Of a stretch of DNA of 64,000 nt, positions 40,092-54,528 are shown piece after piece. Source of the DNA: Theropithecus gelada (Eukaryota > Chordata > Mammalia > Primates > Cercopithecidae); contig NC_037673.1 of assembly GCF_003255815.1 (NCBI RefSeq), positions 89,032,980 through 89,096,979 on the forward strand, in the 5' to 3' direction. The stretch's first letter is position 1. Every line of letters begins with the position of its first letter. A program made the position numbers and the translations under genes. The notes beneath the pieces are model-generated. The model had not been told where the DNA came from and made no database searches. It saw nothing but the letters and a program-made list of their open reading frames with translations.

Positions 40092-41859
40092 GTTAAATTT
40101 TTATTGACATCCGGAGGCAAGACTGCCCTGGGAACTTTTCCTCTGAACTTCGGAGAGGGAGAGGGAAATAAGAGAGAGCATGAATTGGGTCTACTGTCCA
40201 TCCTCAGATCTTTACACATATTTTCAGGCATAAGGAGACAAGGAGGTTTAGTAGAAATGTTTTAGATGTGTTCTAAATTGTTGGTTAAACTATGAAGTCT
40301 CTCTTTATTGGCTTAGATTTGTTGGGTGGGTAGTGATTTTTCTGAGTTTTTTTTTCCTGTAAGTACTATGACCTGTGAGCGTGTTGAGCATATTCTTATC
40401 TCATGCTTCCTTTATTCTTAATGTGGTTGTTTTGCACAGCAAATAGCACAGTAGAAAAATCAAGAGGACTGTTATTTCATATCTATTGTGCTTATGTTCA
40501 TTGAGGAGCAATGAACATAATCTCAGCAAACCTGAGATTGGAATAGCATTTGATATTCAACAGGAATATTTTAATATTTCATTTTCTAATTTGTTTTTGT
40601 TTTTGTTTTTGTCGTTATTTTACAAAGCTTCACTTCATTGGGGGAAAATTGTGTGTGGGGTGGTGGAGATGAGGAAAGAACAATAGAAAAGCCTAGCTCT
40701 GGCTCTGTATTGTAAGAACAGTGTGAATCAATGAGCTATTATAGAGGCAATATTCAATAGCAGGAAATTAAGAGTAGTTTAAGACTAGCATGTATATACG
40801 CGGATTCTTTTCCAGCCTTAAAATGAAATTCCAGAAAGACTCTTTAGAAAGCACACATATTATTGAGATGAACTCTCCCAGTCTTATCAATTCAGACCGG
40901 CTGGTTTAAAAGAAAAATATGGGGTTCCTGCCTCTACAGAAATCAGCAAGTTATTCTTTACTTTCTTCACATTGAAATCCCAGAAGCTTTATTTGGTAGT
41001 TACATTGTTAGCCCAGTTCCAAAGAATATTCATATAATTAGGTAATATTATTCAAACTTTAAAATTATTTTTAAAAAGTGCTTTAACCCCACCCCCTTCA
41101 AGCTACACACTAACAGGGGTATTGGCAGCTTTCTAGCTACCTTTGACTTTTCTTCAGCCAAAGGAAATATCAAAGACCCAGTTGCCTGGAGAAGAATAAA
41201 GTTATAGCATTTATATTTAGGAGGCAGCATTCCATTTCCATGACCATCAGTGGCTTGTTAAGTAAATCTGTGTCTTATGCCACTCGGAGAGAGCTCAGAT
41301 CGCCTGTCAGGAGGCATCTGGGCAGCCTTGTAAACTCAGAATGACTTCTCAAATCGTGCTATGTTTTCCCAGCGATGCGCTTTCCTCTGCGCTGAAGCCC
41401 TGGGAATCATTTCAGCCCAAGGTGAGCCTTTCAGGCACTGCTCTTTGTCCCCATTTGGATAAGAAGGTGCAAAACTAGTTAGACACTGGGCTGGCTTTGG
41501 GGAGGTGGTAGGAGGGTATGGAGAGGCGGCCTGTTCTAATTAAAGACAATAAGCAATCCTGCGAGGAGCTGTCCTTTAGCCTTGGCTGGAGGCAGAATGG
41601 TCTGTCTCACCTCAGTCGTTAAATTTATTTGAGCTGGTCGGTGAGGCGAAGAGCAGAAACTTGCAGGTAGCTTTGGGCTCAGGTGAGACTGGGCAGACGG
41701 TTAAATCACAGCAAGTGATCTCGAAGTCCCCCTTTACCTCGCCATCCCCTCTCCTTCTGTGCTCGACTTGGGCGTACTTTGATTCTAACTTTGCTTGCTA
41801 GATGGCGCTCGGTGTCTCAGGACTTTCTGTTTCAGAATTAAAGCGGCTTTTTAGCACCG

Positions 41860-42070
41860 TTGTTCTGAACTATTTGTGGGCATTTGATTAGTACAGTGCT
41901 GGTAATGTTATTATTGCCCTTGTTTTCTTCACACTTGTTCTCTTTTTGATTAAGGTATCGTCCAGGTGGGAGCTGCCAGTCTTAATCCATATAATAATGA
42001 AATTCAGGGAAACTCTGCATCTAAATTTAGGGCACATTTGTGGTTTAATTACCTGTTCTGGTGCACTTAA
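41860..42070. promoter_or_regulatory. Candidate conserved non-coding element
   Basis: Repeat-free sequence with homeodomain-type cores (GATTAG near 41886, CTTAATCC near 41983, TTTAATTACC near 42044) and an unremarkable open-frame pattern. The enhancer role is a guess from motif density and position near a developmental gene. Confidence 0.25.
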
Positions 42071-45000
42071 AAAGGCACCTTAGTAACTTTCCTCCAAGAG
42101 TCTGATTGAGGTTTTCAAGAGGACAACTCAGCAGGTCCAGATGGTGATTTACAATCTTTGAAGTTTCCCACTAGAGTCCACCACCCTCTCCCACCACTAC
42201 TCCCCATTCTCACTCAAAGATGAATCAGGCTGATTTGGGGAACTTATTACTTTCATTTGTCATTATGAGATAGCATTAATTGATTGAAAAAGTATTATGA
42301 TTATAGCCCAAGTACTAAAAATTTATGTCTACAAAGAGATATATTTTAATCTTAGTAATGAAAGTCACTACCTAGCTTGTTTCACAAGAAGGATGACTTG
42401 TGGATTCTAATGTATATTTATTTCAATCACTAAATGATTCTTCTCAGATATTCAAAACACTTTTGGGGAGATTCCTTTGTGTTGAAGCATGAAGAGAGAA
42501 AATCAGTAGTTCTAAGTTTCTGGTGGAAAAAATTAAGATAAGCCAAAAAGACCTGAATATTGTTTTGTCGAATGAAGATGTCATTTTCACAGCACCCACT
42601 GTTCTCATACCATTGTCTGTTTTTTAAAGAAAGGATTGCAGGTGAGGAAGGCAACGGTTGCAAATTAAAGAAAAATATCTCTTTATAACTTTAAACACTT
42701 GGACATGGGAGAGTTTAACTTGTTACTTGCTTTTAGGATTTGGAAACTAATTGTAAGAAATGTTCTACCTTTGGGGGAAATTAACAACATACAGAGCTGG
42801 GTGGTTTGGAAACCTTTTGTCAAACCTTGGCTGCTTTGGTGAAGAACCCCGCAAAGTCTCTCTCTAGGTGTTAGGCTGAAACTAGCAGGCGCTGAAAACC
42901 TAAAGCAGAAAATTTACAACTTGATCAGCCCCAGCCACACACCAAAAAACCTGCTACTGGTGCAAACATATGTTCCAGATTAAGTTAAGCAAATGGCTCT
43001 CATTTTTTCAGGTTGAAAGTTGATCATGGAAATTCAAATTTGAGTGCATTGTGCTTCTAATAGATCACTAGATCGTCAAACGCTTACAAATCCTCCCCAA
43101 CCATTTATTCAATAAATTTCATGTATTTTATTACCTTCTTGAGATCCTAGCTTAGAATCTCATGCAAATTGACTCTAGTCGGGTATTATTTTCCAGGAAC
43201 ACATGTAGTTTTAAAAGTTGGCTAGGTTGAAAACTGGCTGTATTCTTCCTTCTAATGTTACACTGCTAAATAGCTGAAGTGTAACTCAGTTGTTTAAAAG
43301 CTTTCTCTGTTTCCTCGTATACCTACTAACTTTTAAAAACAGAAATTAAACTGCAGGATTTATTTTAAAGTTTCATTTGCTGGAGAAGTAAGTGATTTTT
43401 TTCACAGCATGAGGCAAAATAAAGGAGTGTTACCAAAGCCTTTAATTATGTCAGGAAAGACTGAAATCATGGTATTTCTTTTAATGGGGGTAACTATCTT
43501 TTGCAACCTCTCTGTGGTCATCCAGCCACCTCCCAATTAAATTATTTGAAGACCAGTGTGGCTACTAAAATGCCTGGTAAAGAGGTTTAGAATTAACTCC
43601 CCACTTTCCAAGGTAACTCCCTTGCAAGTTGCAGAGGATGGAGCCAGGCATCAGACACCTGGGGTCCCTTCTTCTTTAATCGCGGGAGTTTGAAGTCATC
43701 CCCCTTTACCTCTTCGCATTCGAATGATCATCCTGCAGATTTTAACCGATATTGTCATGTTGAAGTTTGGTAGTTATTGTTTACATCTCTCCCTTCCCCA
43801 AGGGGTCTTGGCAAACGTTTAAGAGATTATTGATTTCCAAGAAACCAAATAAAGAAGCTGTTCTTTTATAACATATGAAATACACACTTTTCTTTAACTA
43901 AATAGGCAGTGTATATTTGACATTGACAAATGGGCAATAGATAAGGAAACTTATTTTAAAAGACTTTGAAGGGGAAAAAATGGATTCAACAGCAGCAATC
44001 CTATGGAATAGTAAGGTTGGAATTAAAACAAACGCTTGGATAATAAGGAAAAAAATAGTCATCTATGCTGTAAAATGGTTTAAAGTTTCACTGAACACAC
44101 ACAGATGGCGAGCAAACATCACTGAAGATGCTCCTCTCAGGGGGACCTGATCAGTAACCTCAATGTTCTGATTTATTATAAAGAAAATGAGTTTCCCATG
44201 CTTCTTTTCTTCACATTTTTCTCTGGCAAAAGTGGTTCTGAAATTTCTACTCAGGTCTGGGAGTTTCTGACGTACTTACAATAATCCAGAAAAGTCATTC
44301 TGAAACTGGATTAGGAGTATACTTTTTTTAAAAAAAGTAAGACTTTCTTGATTAATGAAATGCAGATCTTAACTACTCCTTTCCTCCAAGTCATAAAGGA
44401 AATCCCTCGTGAAAGAAAGCGATTCCCAAAACCCAGACTGAGAGAGTAAACCTTAGGCACTCAGGAGTTCAATAAGGGCTTTCCATTCCACCCCAAATCT
44501 CCACAACTCCCGTAGCCCTACAGAGGAAAACCTCATGTCCTTCTCTGCACCTGATTCCCTTTGCTTGCTCCCGAACTCCGGAAGGCTAGAACGAATTTAT
44601 CCAAAGATGGAAGGAAACTCAGCTCATGGAAGCTCCCCAAAAGGGTTCTGGCCAAAGATATGTAAACATTATGTAGATATTTCAGTTGCAGGTTTAGATA
44701 GTGGGAGATGGATCCTAGTCTAGAATATTCGAGTCTTCAAGTCACTATTATTCAACAGGTCTTTGCTACGCTGCACACTTCAGATGCCAAACTGCGTTAG
44801 CTAACGTGAGTTTTTCCCCGTTTTCGTGGGAGGGTCGTGTTGCTAGTTTAGTTTCCGGCATGGCTGAGTTTCTCTAGTAGCATGGATTTATCTTAGCATT
44901 TGGGCAAAATGACTCTTGAGATGGAAAAAATGACGAAACTACGGGGGAAAAAATATTTGAGGAGAACTCAGCAGTTACTTTGCAGAATACGAAAAGACAA

Positions 45001-48000
45001 AAAGTTTGTGCAAGTAGTGCTGTGAGAAAGCAGTGTGTTGATGATGGCTGTTCCGAGAAAACAAACTAAATTGTTAACCCATCAAGGAGTTAATAAAATA
45101 TTTGTATGTCTTATGGGACATAAAAATAAAGTGTTTTGAAGCTAAATTTTTGCCTTAGTTTACTGAAAATTTTCCTTGCAATATTATGGCAAATAGATAA
45201 TAATTTATCCTGAAATGTATTGTAGTTCATGTTACTATACAGAAGCAGTTTTCAAATAAATTTATTGAGGGCATTTTATAGGTAATAAACCCGTTAACTT
45301 AAGATATTAGGGTTCTCTCCCTTTTCACTTATTCCTGACTCTTTCCAGCATAGTTTGGATCAAGTTGGTTTGAAGTTATTTCAGTACAATTGATATTTAA
45401 TAGAAATTTGGTTTTGGCCGTTTCACCTACTCTAAACCTAGTATTTTCGTCCCCAACATCAGTTCAAAAGAGTGGGTGACCAGAATGGGGTCCTGGTGCG
45501 AGGGAAGAGATTTCACTCAAAACCCAGCAAGTGAGGAGAGTTTCAATATAGCAAGGTGCAATTTGAAATTTACAAAAAAGTAGTCTTGTCTTAGGAGTGG
45601 CAACTTAAGTGTTGCTAGGGAGACCACGCAATGAAAAAGATACCACACGAAACTGATCTTCCTTTATTGTACTTTGCTTAACGCGACAGCAAAAAAGAGA
45701 GCCAAACAGGGAGATGTGCCGAAAAGCACAGCTTGGACTTAAGGGCTGCAAGTAGGAGAAGAGGTGATGGGTACCGAGCCAGACGTGTCCCCTTTTTGGT
45801 GCTGTCAAGTAAGTTGCCGTCAGGCTCTTTAGCGCGGCGGGCCGGGCGCCCGCAGCGGAGCCGCCTCTCTCCGGGAGGTAATTAACCAGTGCCTGGGCGC
45901 ACCCGAGCCAGTCAGACAGCTCCAACCACTGGCAGAGTCGTGGGACCAAGGGCTGGCCGGGTATGGACTTAGATCTTCTGGAATGCAGATCTCTCGAGAT
46001 TGAGATCCAGAGCCCGGGAAGAATGTGCTTGCAGTACAGACCTCTTAAAGTACAGTCAAGTACAGCTCCTGCCAGCTATGGGTGGTGGCGAAAAGTTGGC
46101 CACAGAAAAGTCGGGGGTAAGGGGGACGGGGAGCCCTGCCATAGAAGTGACAAGAGTGGCGCTGCTTTCAGCTTAGACTAGATGCAAATTCAAGGAGATT
46201 CGCAGGCAAATGTTGTGTAAACTCTGGGCGCTCTAACTCCGGCTTGGAGCAAGCAAGACTCTTCACCCACAAACTGCATATTCTTTAAAGTCACTGTCGC
46301 TTTAGGCTCAGATCTTAAGATTTCGGGATCCAGTTTTCTGTGGCGGGGGAGTGGTCGGAGAGAGGAATCAGGAGAGGGCCACAACTTTGGGGTTCTGGCC
46401 AAGGAAGGGGAGAGGGAAGGGGGCGGGGGGGGGGGGCTGGGCGCTGTCCATGGTGCTGGGGAGAGCACGGCTTCATTTCGCTTTGCTGTCCCCAAACCGA
46501 GCTCAAGTGTATAAAAGGGAAAGGTACACCAACAACTCGTGCGGCTAGATTTTTTTTTTCTCCCTGCGAATGTAGAAAATACAAATGTGGCTGTACAATT
46601 TAAATTGTACTTTATGGGGCTTCTATTCCTTATTTCAGTCATTACTGCTTAGACAGCAGTGTTAACTGGTAGCTTCTTCTTTAAAGTGTTCCATTTTTCA
46701 AAGTAGTGTAATCAGCAATTCTTGGTGTACAAAGTAAAGAGTAAGGAGGAAAGAAAAAGGATGATTTGAGACTTGATTTGAAACTCTAAACATATGCAGG
46801 GGCAATTAGCTATTTCCAGATTTGATGGAAAATAAAAGCACAGCATAACTTAACCTGCTAGATAACATGAGTTTACTGAGACAGTATTAAATATATATAG
46901 ATTCAACTTCACTTAAATAATTCTCTAAACTCCATACCTGCCAAATGCTATAGTTATATTTTTGTCAGCAAGAATAAAAGGAGCAATTTGCTATTGTAGT
47001 GTGTGTGTGTATAAATTAGAAATGGTTAAGGTTTCATTCTGAGTTATAAAATGGTACTCTAATAATTGCACTTTTTAAAAAAACAAATTTTATTTTTAAA
47101 AATACAGGTGATCAGAAATAAAGGAGTGTACAGTTTAAAATTATTTCAAGATTAGCCTAAATAGACAAATAACCTAGGAACTGAATCACACTCTTGTTAC
47201 ACACACGTACAGACATACCGCGTGCCAAAATTTCAGGTAGACTATTAAACTATGTTTGGTTCAACCAGAAATGTGAAAAACAGGAAAGCAATTGAACTTG
47301 TTTTAATCAAGAAAATCTTACTTAGCCTCCGCAACTGGAATCCATGTGACAATGAAGAAGGAAAGGGACGTGAATTCAAACAGCTGACACAATAATCAGC
47401 AGCAACTGACAGCATCTTGTCTGATATTTGATATCAAGCACTAGATCAATATTTGTGAGATCAATGCAATTTTAATGGTTTTTTTCAAACCTGTATGAAA
47501 GCCAAATTGTGACACTCTGTGATAGGGTTATATTTAGAGGTGGTTACTCCAGAGGATGATATTAAGTAATTTACTGATGCAAAGCAAAAGCAAAAATGGG
47601 GAGTGGGGAGGGGAGGAACCAACAAAACCACCACAACAAACCATCAATATTTCTTCAGTTGATAAATCCTGATTATCCAAGTACGTAGAGAAGGTGTGAA
47701 CATTTATTGGAAAAAAGCCATTTATTTAATTATGGATAAAAAAATAAAATAAACCTTTGAAAAATTATTTGGAGGTACATGAAGATGAACTGGATCAGAG
47801 GCACCTTTTTCAGACACAATGGGATTTGGTGGCATGTGAACAAAAATAAATGAAAAGGATAAAAAGAGAAAACCTAGGCCTTATTGCTACAGGGTCAATC
47901 CCCTCATGTGTGGAATTCAGTGGGAAATAACAAATTTTTCTGCATCTTTGGCAGAGTGGAAAACTGAGAGCCCTATCTGACACTCTAAGCAATGTTCCCA

Positions 48001-51000
48001 CAGAGGTCAAATAAAGAGAAAATAATAAACAGGTCTAAATATTGTGTATTATTTTCCTTAGAAGGATTTATATCATGCAAAAAATAAAATGTATTTAATT
48101 TAACTCAGAGACACATAGTTCCTAACCCTAACCTTATATTTTGACTTATTTGCTTACAAATTCCATTTTGATAAAAATGCTAAATTTGGCTTTATTTGTT
48201 TTTACAGATTCAATTTTGAGGAATTTTCACCTAGAGAAATCCAAGATCTTCAGTCAAAACAGCAATTTCTGGGGAGGTAGATGATGGGGGGAGGGGTAGC
48301 AGAGGGGTTATAACTTGCTGAACATTTCAGTAAGAACAGTAATCAACATGAGATGTGGTGGTCCTGAGTAGTGTTCCATGGCAAGCAGAGGTTTGCATTT
48401 TTTAGGTTCAAGAGCAGGTAAATGTCTTTCGTTTGGAATTCAACCGTAGTTAAAAAATTGGGAGATCTGGTTTCTTTTTCACTTGAAAGAATAAGAACAT
48501 TTTAGGAAATTTCTGATGCCTGACCTAAAGTCCTCTCATCTTTCTTTAGATAGAGAATAAAATACTTCAAAACTATGCAATTCTTTAAGGGAAAAATTTT
48601 TCCCTTAAATGTTTCTTTTTTCCTGATGTTTTTGTTGATGACAGTAAACTGCCTGATAAGAAACTGACAGATCACTTCAAATAAAAGGCACTGTATTACA
48701 TGCTCTGAAATGAAATTCATATCTAAGGCCTTTTGCAGAATTAAATCATGCACCTAGTATACTCCTTAATAATCTAGGTAAAGATATATTTTCCAGGATT
48801 TTAATAACTCCATAAAAAGTCTCTCTCTGCATGTGTCTTTATCCCTTATAGTATTTCAAATTTGGCAGACTGCCTACAAAGTAAAGATACCAACAGTTTA
48901 AATAAAATTTTTGTTTAATGAAATAAAGCCAAACTCACACACAAATGCACATTACATACAGATAATTTACAGGTTCAATGAACTTGAAGCATTGAAATAT
49001 TTATTCCAATGCCTTGCAGATTTGAAGATGAAAAATTTATTTAACAGAAGTGTACAAACATTCATGGTAACCAACATATACAGAACATCTACTATATTAT
49101 AGGCATTGAAAACACATAGACATATTGTATATGTTGTCTGTGTATTTCAGGTGAAACGGACAGGAATGGGCACATGTATTTCATGGATGAATACGTGTGT
49201 ATGAGACATATATATATATATTTTCAATTAGGTAGCTCTTTCTTTTTTTAAATCTTGAGTTATTCTAAAGAAGAAAATAAACTTTATACTCACTTGTAGT
49301 TAATCGAGCTTCATTTTGGCTAATCATAATTTGACCAGTGATTTTTTTCCTCAGAGCATGAAGGACAGTGCTTAGAATTTAAAAGTTTAGTGCACCCAAA
49401 ATGCTGCTCTTCTTAAGCCACTTTGAAGTAATGCTAGTGAGTCTACGATCCAGATCTACATGTTAATCTCTAGTTTTGCCTTCAAACAGAATTCAGTTAC
49501 AAAGACCTTGGAAAGATTTTGAATCTATTCAGGAGAGAAAAACCTTTAATTTTCTGAGGAGTAAAAACTCCCCAAGAAACTTCATATAGCTTCTTAGATT
49601 TTGCTTAGCATACGTGATAAAACATTGATTGTTGCAGTTTGGTGACCCATGAAATTTGGGGGTTAGTTTTCTCTTCAGACCAGAGCATATAATTATGCAA
49701 ATAAAGAGCTGTCACTGATCTAGTGAAATACTCACAAACACATGCACTCTGAAATTGGACAGAAAAGTGAAAATGGTTGGTGATGTGAGGGTGCCATGGT
49801 TTGTTTTCCTGCCAAGTTTCTATCCAAATTCATTATTCAAATTGTAAACTTTAAAAAGAGACATAGCATTCTTGGGGTGTTGGTTGTCTTTTCATTTCAG
49901 ATTCTTTGTATTGGTATTGCAGGCTGACCACAAAGTACACTTCAACATTATTTTACCTGTGACAGTTCTCCATATTACCCGAGGTAATAGCCAAGGAAGA
50001 GAAAGATGAATGATCTAAAAGGAAAGATGCAGGACTTCTCTAGATTTCTTTCTAGAAACATGTTTCATGTCTGTTTCAAACAGAACTCAACTCCAACAAT
50101 ACAAAGGATATAGTGAAAGGTTTTTCACAAATCTCAAGGCGAAGGACTGGGAAAAATTGCTTAGAAGGCCTCAGGGACTAAGTCAAACTTCCACTGTCAA
50201 GCTTTTTATATTCCAGGGGAAAATACTGGTCACTGGGTGGTATCCACTTCATGGTCAAACTTTCAGGATGACTTTCTCCTATCTAGCAATTAAAGCCAAC
50301 TATTTAACATTTCGTGATTTTAACCTTTGCAGTTCATTTTACAGTTATTACTTCTCTAAAACCTTTGTGCTGGGAATTAACAAAGTTCTTCAATCTAATC
50401 ATGCTCTTTGGAATCAAGGTCTCCCAATTCTAAAGTTACCATTGCACAGGCTGTTGCATAATTTTAGATGTCATGGAGAGTCCCACTGATGAAATCTGAG
50501 AAGGCTCATGTCAGACCACTGACTGCTAAAGACATCACTACATGAAAGATCAGTGGTGTGAAACTTTAAAAACATCGATCCAAATGAATCAATTAAATCA
50601 ACATTCATCCCTCCTAAGTGTGTGGTTTAAAACTATCATTGTTGCTTTTTTTTTTTTTTTTTTTAAAAAAAAAACCTTACATAGATTTTGAGATAAATGC
50701 TGGAATGCTTTGATGGCTACTTCTATTCTCGAATCTCCGTTAATCGACTTTGTGCTATTTCCCTCTTTTCAACATCTTCCACTTGGTGTACATTCTTTAC
50801 TTAGTACAGTGCATGACAGTTGCAATGCTTTAAATCTAAAACCGCCTAACAAAGCTGATGCTTTAGGTAGGGTAGCTTTAAGCTCTGTGAAGCGTTGATT
50901 AAAAACCCTTTCCCAGACTCAAACTGATCTTTTTGGAGATTAATAGAATATTAGATAAAAGGAAGACGAACAATTCAAGAGACTCCCACTCAGTCATTCT

Positions 51001-53530
51001 ATACAAGGAAGGAAGGAAAGTATTCAATTTTTGAAAGGGAGTACCTCCTGGAGTCTTTTATTTTATATTATTACAGCCACTAATAAGTAATAATAAAATA
51101 ACCACTACCATCATCCCCCTTTTTGCCACCCATATTTCAAAGATGAGAGTGTCTCACATTTATTTAAAGACTTTTTTTCTCCACAGAGGCATGTGGAAAG
51201 TTTTTGAGAAATTTTTACACTTTCTGTAGTAGTACTCTTTCTTAAACGAATTAGGATTACAGACACCAACAGGAACCTGTCAGTTTACAGTAAAAAATAT
51301 GATTATAACAAGAGACACACATGTGTTTGGATTGGAACCGCAGATAATCCAGGGAAACAAACAAAATCTAACTTATTAGCATGGATAATATAGTTAACAT
51401 ATCTCTAAAAGGGGCTAAAGGTTTTAAGAAAGCTGTAAAAGAAATGTAAGTTATTTTCAGATCGAACACAGTACATCAAGAACCTATATACACAAACTTG
51501 GAGGCAACTTAATCTCACCAGACTCCTCTTGGAAAACACATTTATTTATGGCATATTCAAGTTTATTTTATAAACAACAGTTTAATGATAGGTCGTTCAG
51601 ATTTCCTTGCTAAGGAGATATTTTAGATATTAAAAACAACTGTCTTATAAATGTTAGCTTTGTAAAAGGTGCAAGCCAAATAGTGACTCAACTGAAGTTA
51701 GAATATTACCTCACAGCAATACTAACAGAAATAAAAAGTAGCCATAAGGTTTAAAATATTGATGGATGCTGTCTCATCCTTCCTTTTATGTTTTTGCTTT
51801 AAAAAATCTCTATGCAATTGGTGAATAAGCAAGAATTCTTCTGAGCAAGAATAATAACACCGCTGTTGTTGGGAAAATTGTTTTTATTTTAAAATGGAAA
51901 TGGAAATATACAGGAAAAGCTTGTGCTTTCCTTTTTATTCTTTGAATAAACAATAATAATGCAATCAAGGTCAAAGCAAAAGGCAGAAAAGAACAGTTAT
52001 TACAAGTACATGGTCTTCTTTTCAAATATCCATGAAAATGTTTAACGACTGGATGGCTAGGTACCTACAGAAAGCTCTAAAGCAATAATCTGACCTTTAA
52101 GTTTCGACAGGACTATTTTGAATCTTAGATTTATCAGTCACTCCTTTCCCATTCTACTTGTTCTAAGAATTAAGTATATAATTAAAATAAAAAGTCCACA
52201 TCCTGACTTTAAATCTCCACTCTCCTAAAAACCTGTTTGAGGAAACAAAAATGGGGAAGAAGAAGATCAGAGCAAAGATATTGTTAACACTGGCGGCACT
52301 CATGCAGGTGGGCTACTACCAACTGCTGGTTGTCACTCCAGGAAAATCGAGGTGAACATTATTACATTTATATCAACAAACCCATAATCAACAGGTTAAA
52401 AATCCTGCATTACAAAGGATATGATCACTTATCAGTTGGTGGTCTGGAAGTTTGCCTAGCTCCCTCTGGGCTGCTACAGCTCAGATTCACAAGTAGAAAT
52501 TACATTTACACAACTTAAGTTTGCAAATAGCTCTCTATAGATAGTTAAACAAGGCCTAACCATCCACTAGTTTTAAAGTATTAGAGGCAATTAAATAGTG
52601 ATTTATTCTAGTTATAAGTAAAGGTTTAAAAAGAGGAGAGATGATTTAAGAGAAGGATAAGGAGTGATGTGGTTTATAAACTGAGCATATTTATTTTGCT
52701 CTGATTCAGGTGCAGAAGCTTCACAAATTTAGCATTGCAGAAGTGTTGGTTTTTTATAAATGCTATAAAATTGTTTCCTGTCAACATTTTCATATACTGA
52801 AAACACGACACAATTTATAATACCTTGAAAAATATATTCAATTCACATCTATTCTTGAATCTCTCACTGGAAGATACCATTATTTTACAGAGTTCACCAG
52901 TACTTCTAAAGTAGTAAAGATTGGATAAAAAGGGTCAATATCACAGACAAATGTGCTTGATGTTGTTGGGGTTTACTCATTTTAAGCCATCCAGTAGCTG
53001 AATAAAATGCCATTTTGATTTTTCCTCCCATATAGTTGATTTTGCTTAAGTAACACCAAAATATATGCATACCTGACCACTGAAGAAAGATCACTTTAAT
53101 TTGTCATCATTAAAACTATAGAACTAATGAATGTACTTGTATGTCAAACACAGCAATGAGATATTAACAGCTTTAAAACTTGTTGAAATCGGTTCATAAT
53201 ATAAAAACATTTAAGCACGAAGTGGTTGATTTTAAGTTACTTTTCTGAGGCATTAGACAGTTCTAAGTCATTTTGGGTACATTTTCTCATGTCCTGAAAT
53301 AAGGCAGGCATATTAATTGTTGTATACACTTTAAAAAAGGATGAAAACTATTAAATTCATGTTCTCATCTATTAGAAACAATCTTTACTAGGTAATTAAA
53401 CTTGTCAAGTAATTAAAAAATAATATGAAAATTTAAGATTTTAATCTAAAAGTCAGCAAAACCTTAATATCTCCTGTATTTCACAGTGTTGGCCACATCT
53501 TAGCTGGATTAAAATACTTAATTGTTCAAA

Positions 53531-53551
53531 CTGTAGGGCTAAACCCTACAG
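53531..53551. repeat. Short perfect hairpin in the ARB2A 3' UTR
   Basis: CTGTAGGG and CCCTACAG form an 8-base stem around a 5-base CTAAA loop. If the inferred 3' UTR is right, it would be present in ARB2A mRNA. No family was recognised. Confidence 0.4.
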
Positions 53552-54444
53552 AGGAAGCAGAGTGCTAAAAATTATACCACTGGACTGAGAGAAGAAATTC
53601 TTTCACACCAAGTCCTTCTCTTACTGTTAAAGCAGAAAACTAAAAGGATAATTTTAGCCCCACTTAGCCTTTCAGAAGAAAAAGGCTGCAGAGCACATAG
53701 GTTTAGTTTCCTGATGACAATAAAAAAATTCTCTCCCTAGAAGTGCCTAACTCCAAGAAAGCTCAGAATAGATCATTCTGGAAAGGGTTAACAACAACAA
53801 TCTTTCTCCACAGAGAGATTTAAAAAGCAAAACTTAAGTGTGTTATATCTAAATTACAATGCCACTCAGTACACATTATATATTTAAAAAGTAAAGTCAA
53901 TTCTAGTGATAACAGTTGGAAATTTCACTGAAAATGGGACCTTTTACACCTACACTTAAAAGAGCTGCCCATCATTGTTTTGGTTTTAACAGTCTCTTCT
54001 GAAATCAGAGACTTGTGTAAACTCTCACAAACAGCTGGCAAAAAGATTTTCAGCAGTAATGCGGATTCAGTACTTTATAGATTTTTATGCAAAGTTTTCC
54101 TTTTTTTTTTTTTTTCTGGTCCCGAAATGAAAACAGGGACAGAACAATTTGCACTCCCCAAACTACATGGTACTGTTCTGAATTTGAAATTGGCTTGGAA
54201 CATGTGTGTGGAACTTCCTAAAAAAAAAAAAAAAAAGAGGTGGGTAATAAGATGTCCTCAGGGAAAAACCTAGTTAAAATGGAAATTTGAAGTCGGGAAT
54301 AAAAGTTTGTTCCAGTTGAGAGCGGGGAAAGATGGACATGATTAAGGAGGTGGAAGCAGCAGCGGCTGCGCTGCAGCGGGCGCTAGGACCATGCCGACGC
54401 CGCCCGCCCTGCAGCGCCCGCGCGGGCTCGGTCAGGGCAATTAG

Positions 54445-54528
54445 AGCCGCGACAGCCACGCCAGGCAGGGCGCTGTCAGCCTTAATCTGAGCGCTGACGG
54501 GCAGCGCTCAGCCCGCAGGAAGCACGAC
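54445..54528 (-). ncRNA. MIR2277: miR-2277 precursor-like hairpin (MIR2277)
   Basis: Read on the minus strand, this segment begins GTGCTTCCTGCGGGCTGAGC and later contains TGACAGCGCCCTGCCTGG (54461-54478). Both agree with hsa-mir-2277 as I remember it, the second being most of miR-2277-3p. The 5' arm (GCGGGCTGAGCGCTGCC) can pair with the 3' arm. A competing perfect 10-base stem with a 5-base loop lies at 54487-54511 (CTGAGCGCTG / CAGCGCTCAG). Position also fits, since human MIR2277 lies in FAM172A. The loop-proximal part looks shorter than the human precursor I recall. That rests on memory and needs an alignment. Confidence 0.7.

Larger units (their letters stand above)
38700..51500. other. 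Gene-poor interval between NR2F1 and ARB2A
   Basis: Mostly AT-rich unique sequence. It contains an (AC)n run at 40059-40089 and perfect octamers ATGCAAAT at 43162-43169, 46183-46190 and 49694-49701. A candidate conserved element lies at 41860-42070, and there is a GC-richer patch near 45830-45960 and 46330-46510. No exon, RNA gene or intact mobile element was recognised. A 140-codon ATG frame at 50067-50489 has no recognisable domain. Confidence 0.45.

Noticed and set aside
48121..48133. Two telomere-like CCTAAC units
   Set aside because: Only two repeats, which is too short to call an interstitial telomeric tract.
49060..49130. Possible MIR/L2-like fragment ('catctactatattataggcattg')
   Set aside because: The resemblance is short and diverged and cannot be supported by eye.
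51965..51973. TCAAGGTCA, an ERR/SF-1-type extended half site
   Set aside because: A single nine-base match in the inferred ARB2A 3' UTR is expected by chance at this window size, with no partner sites.
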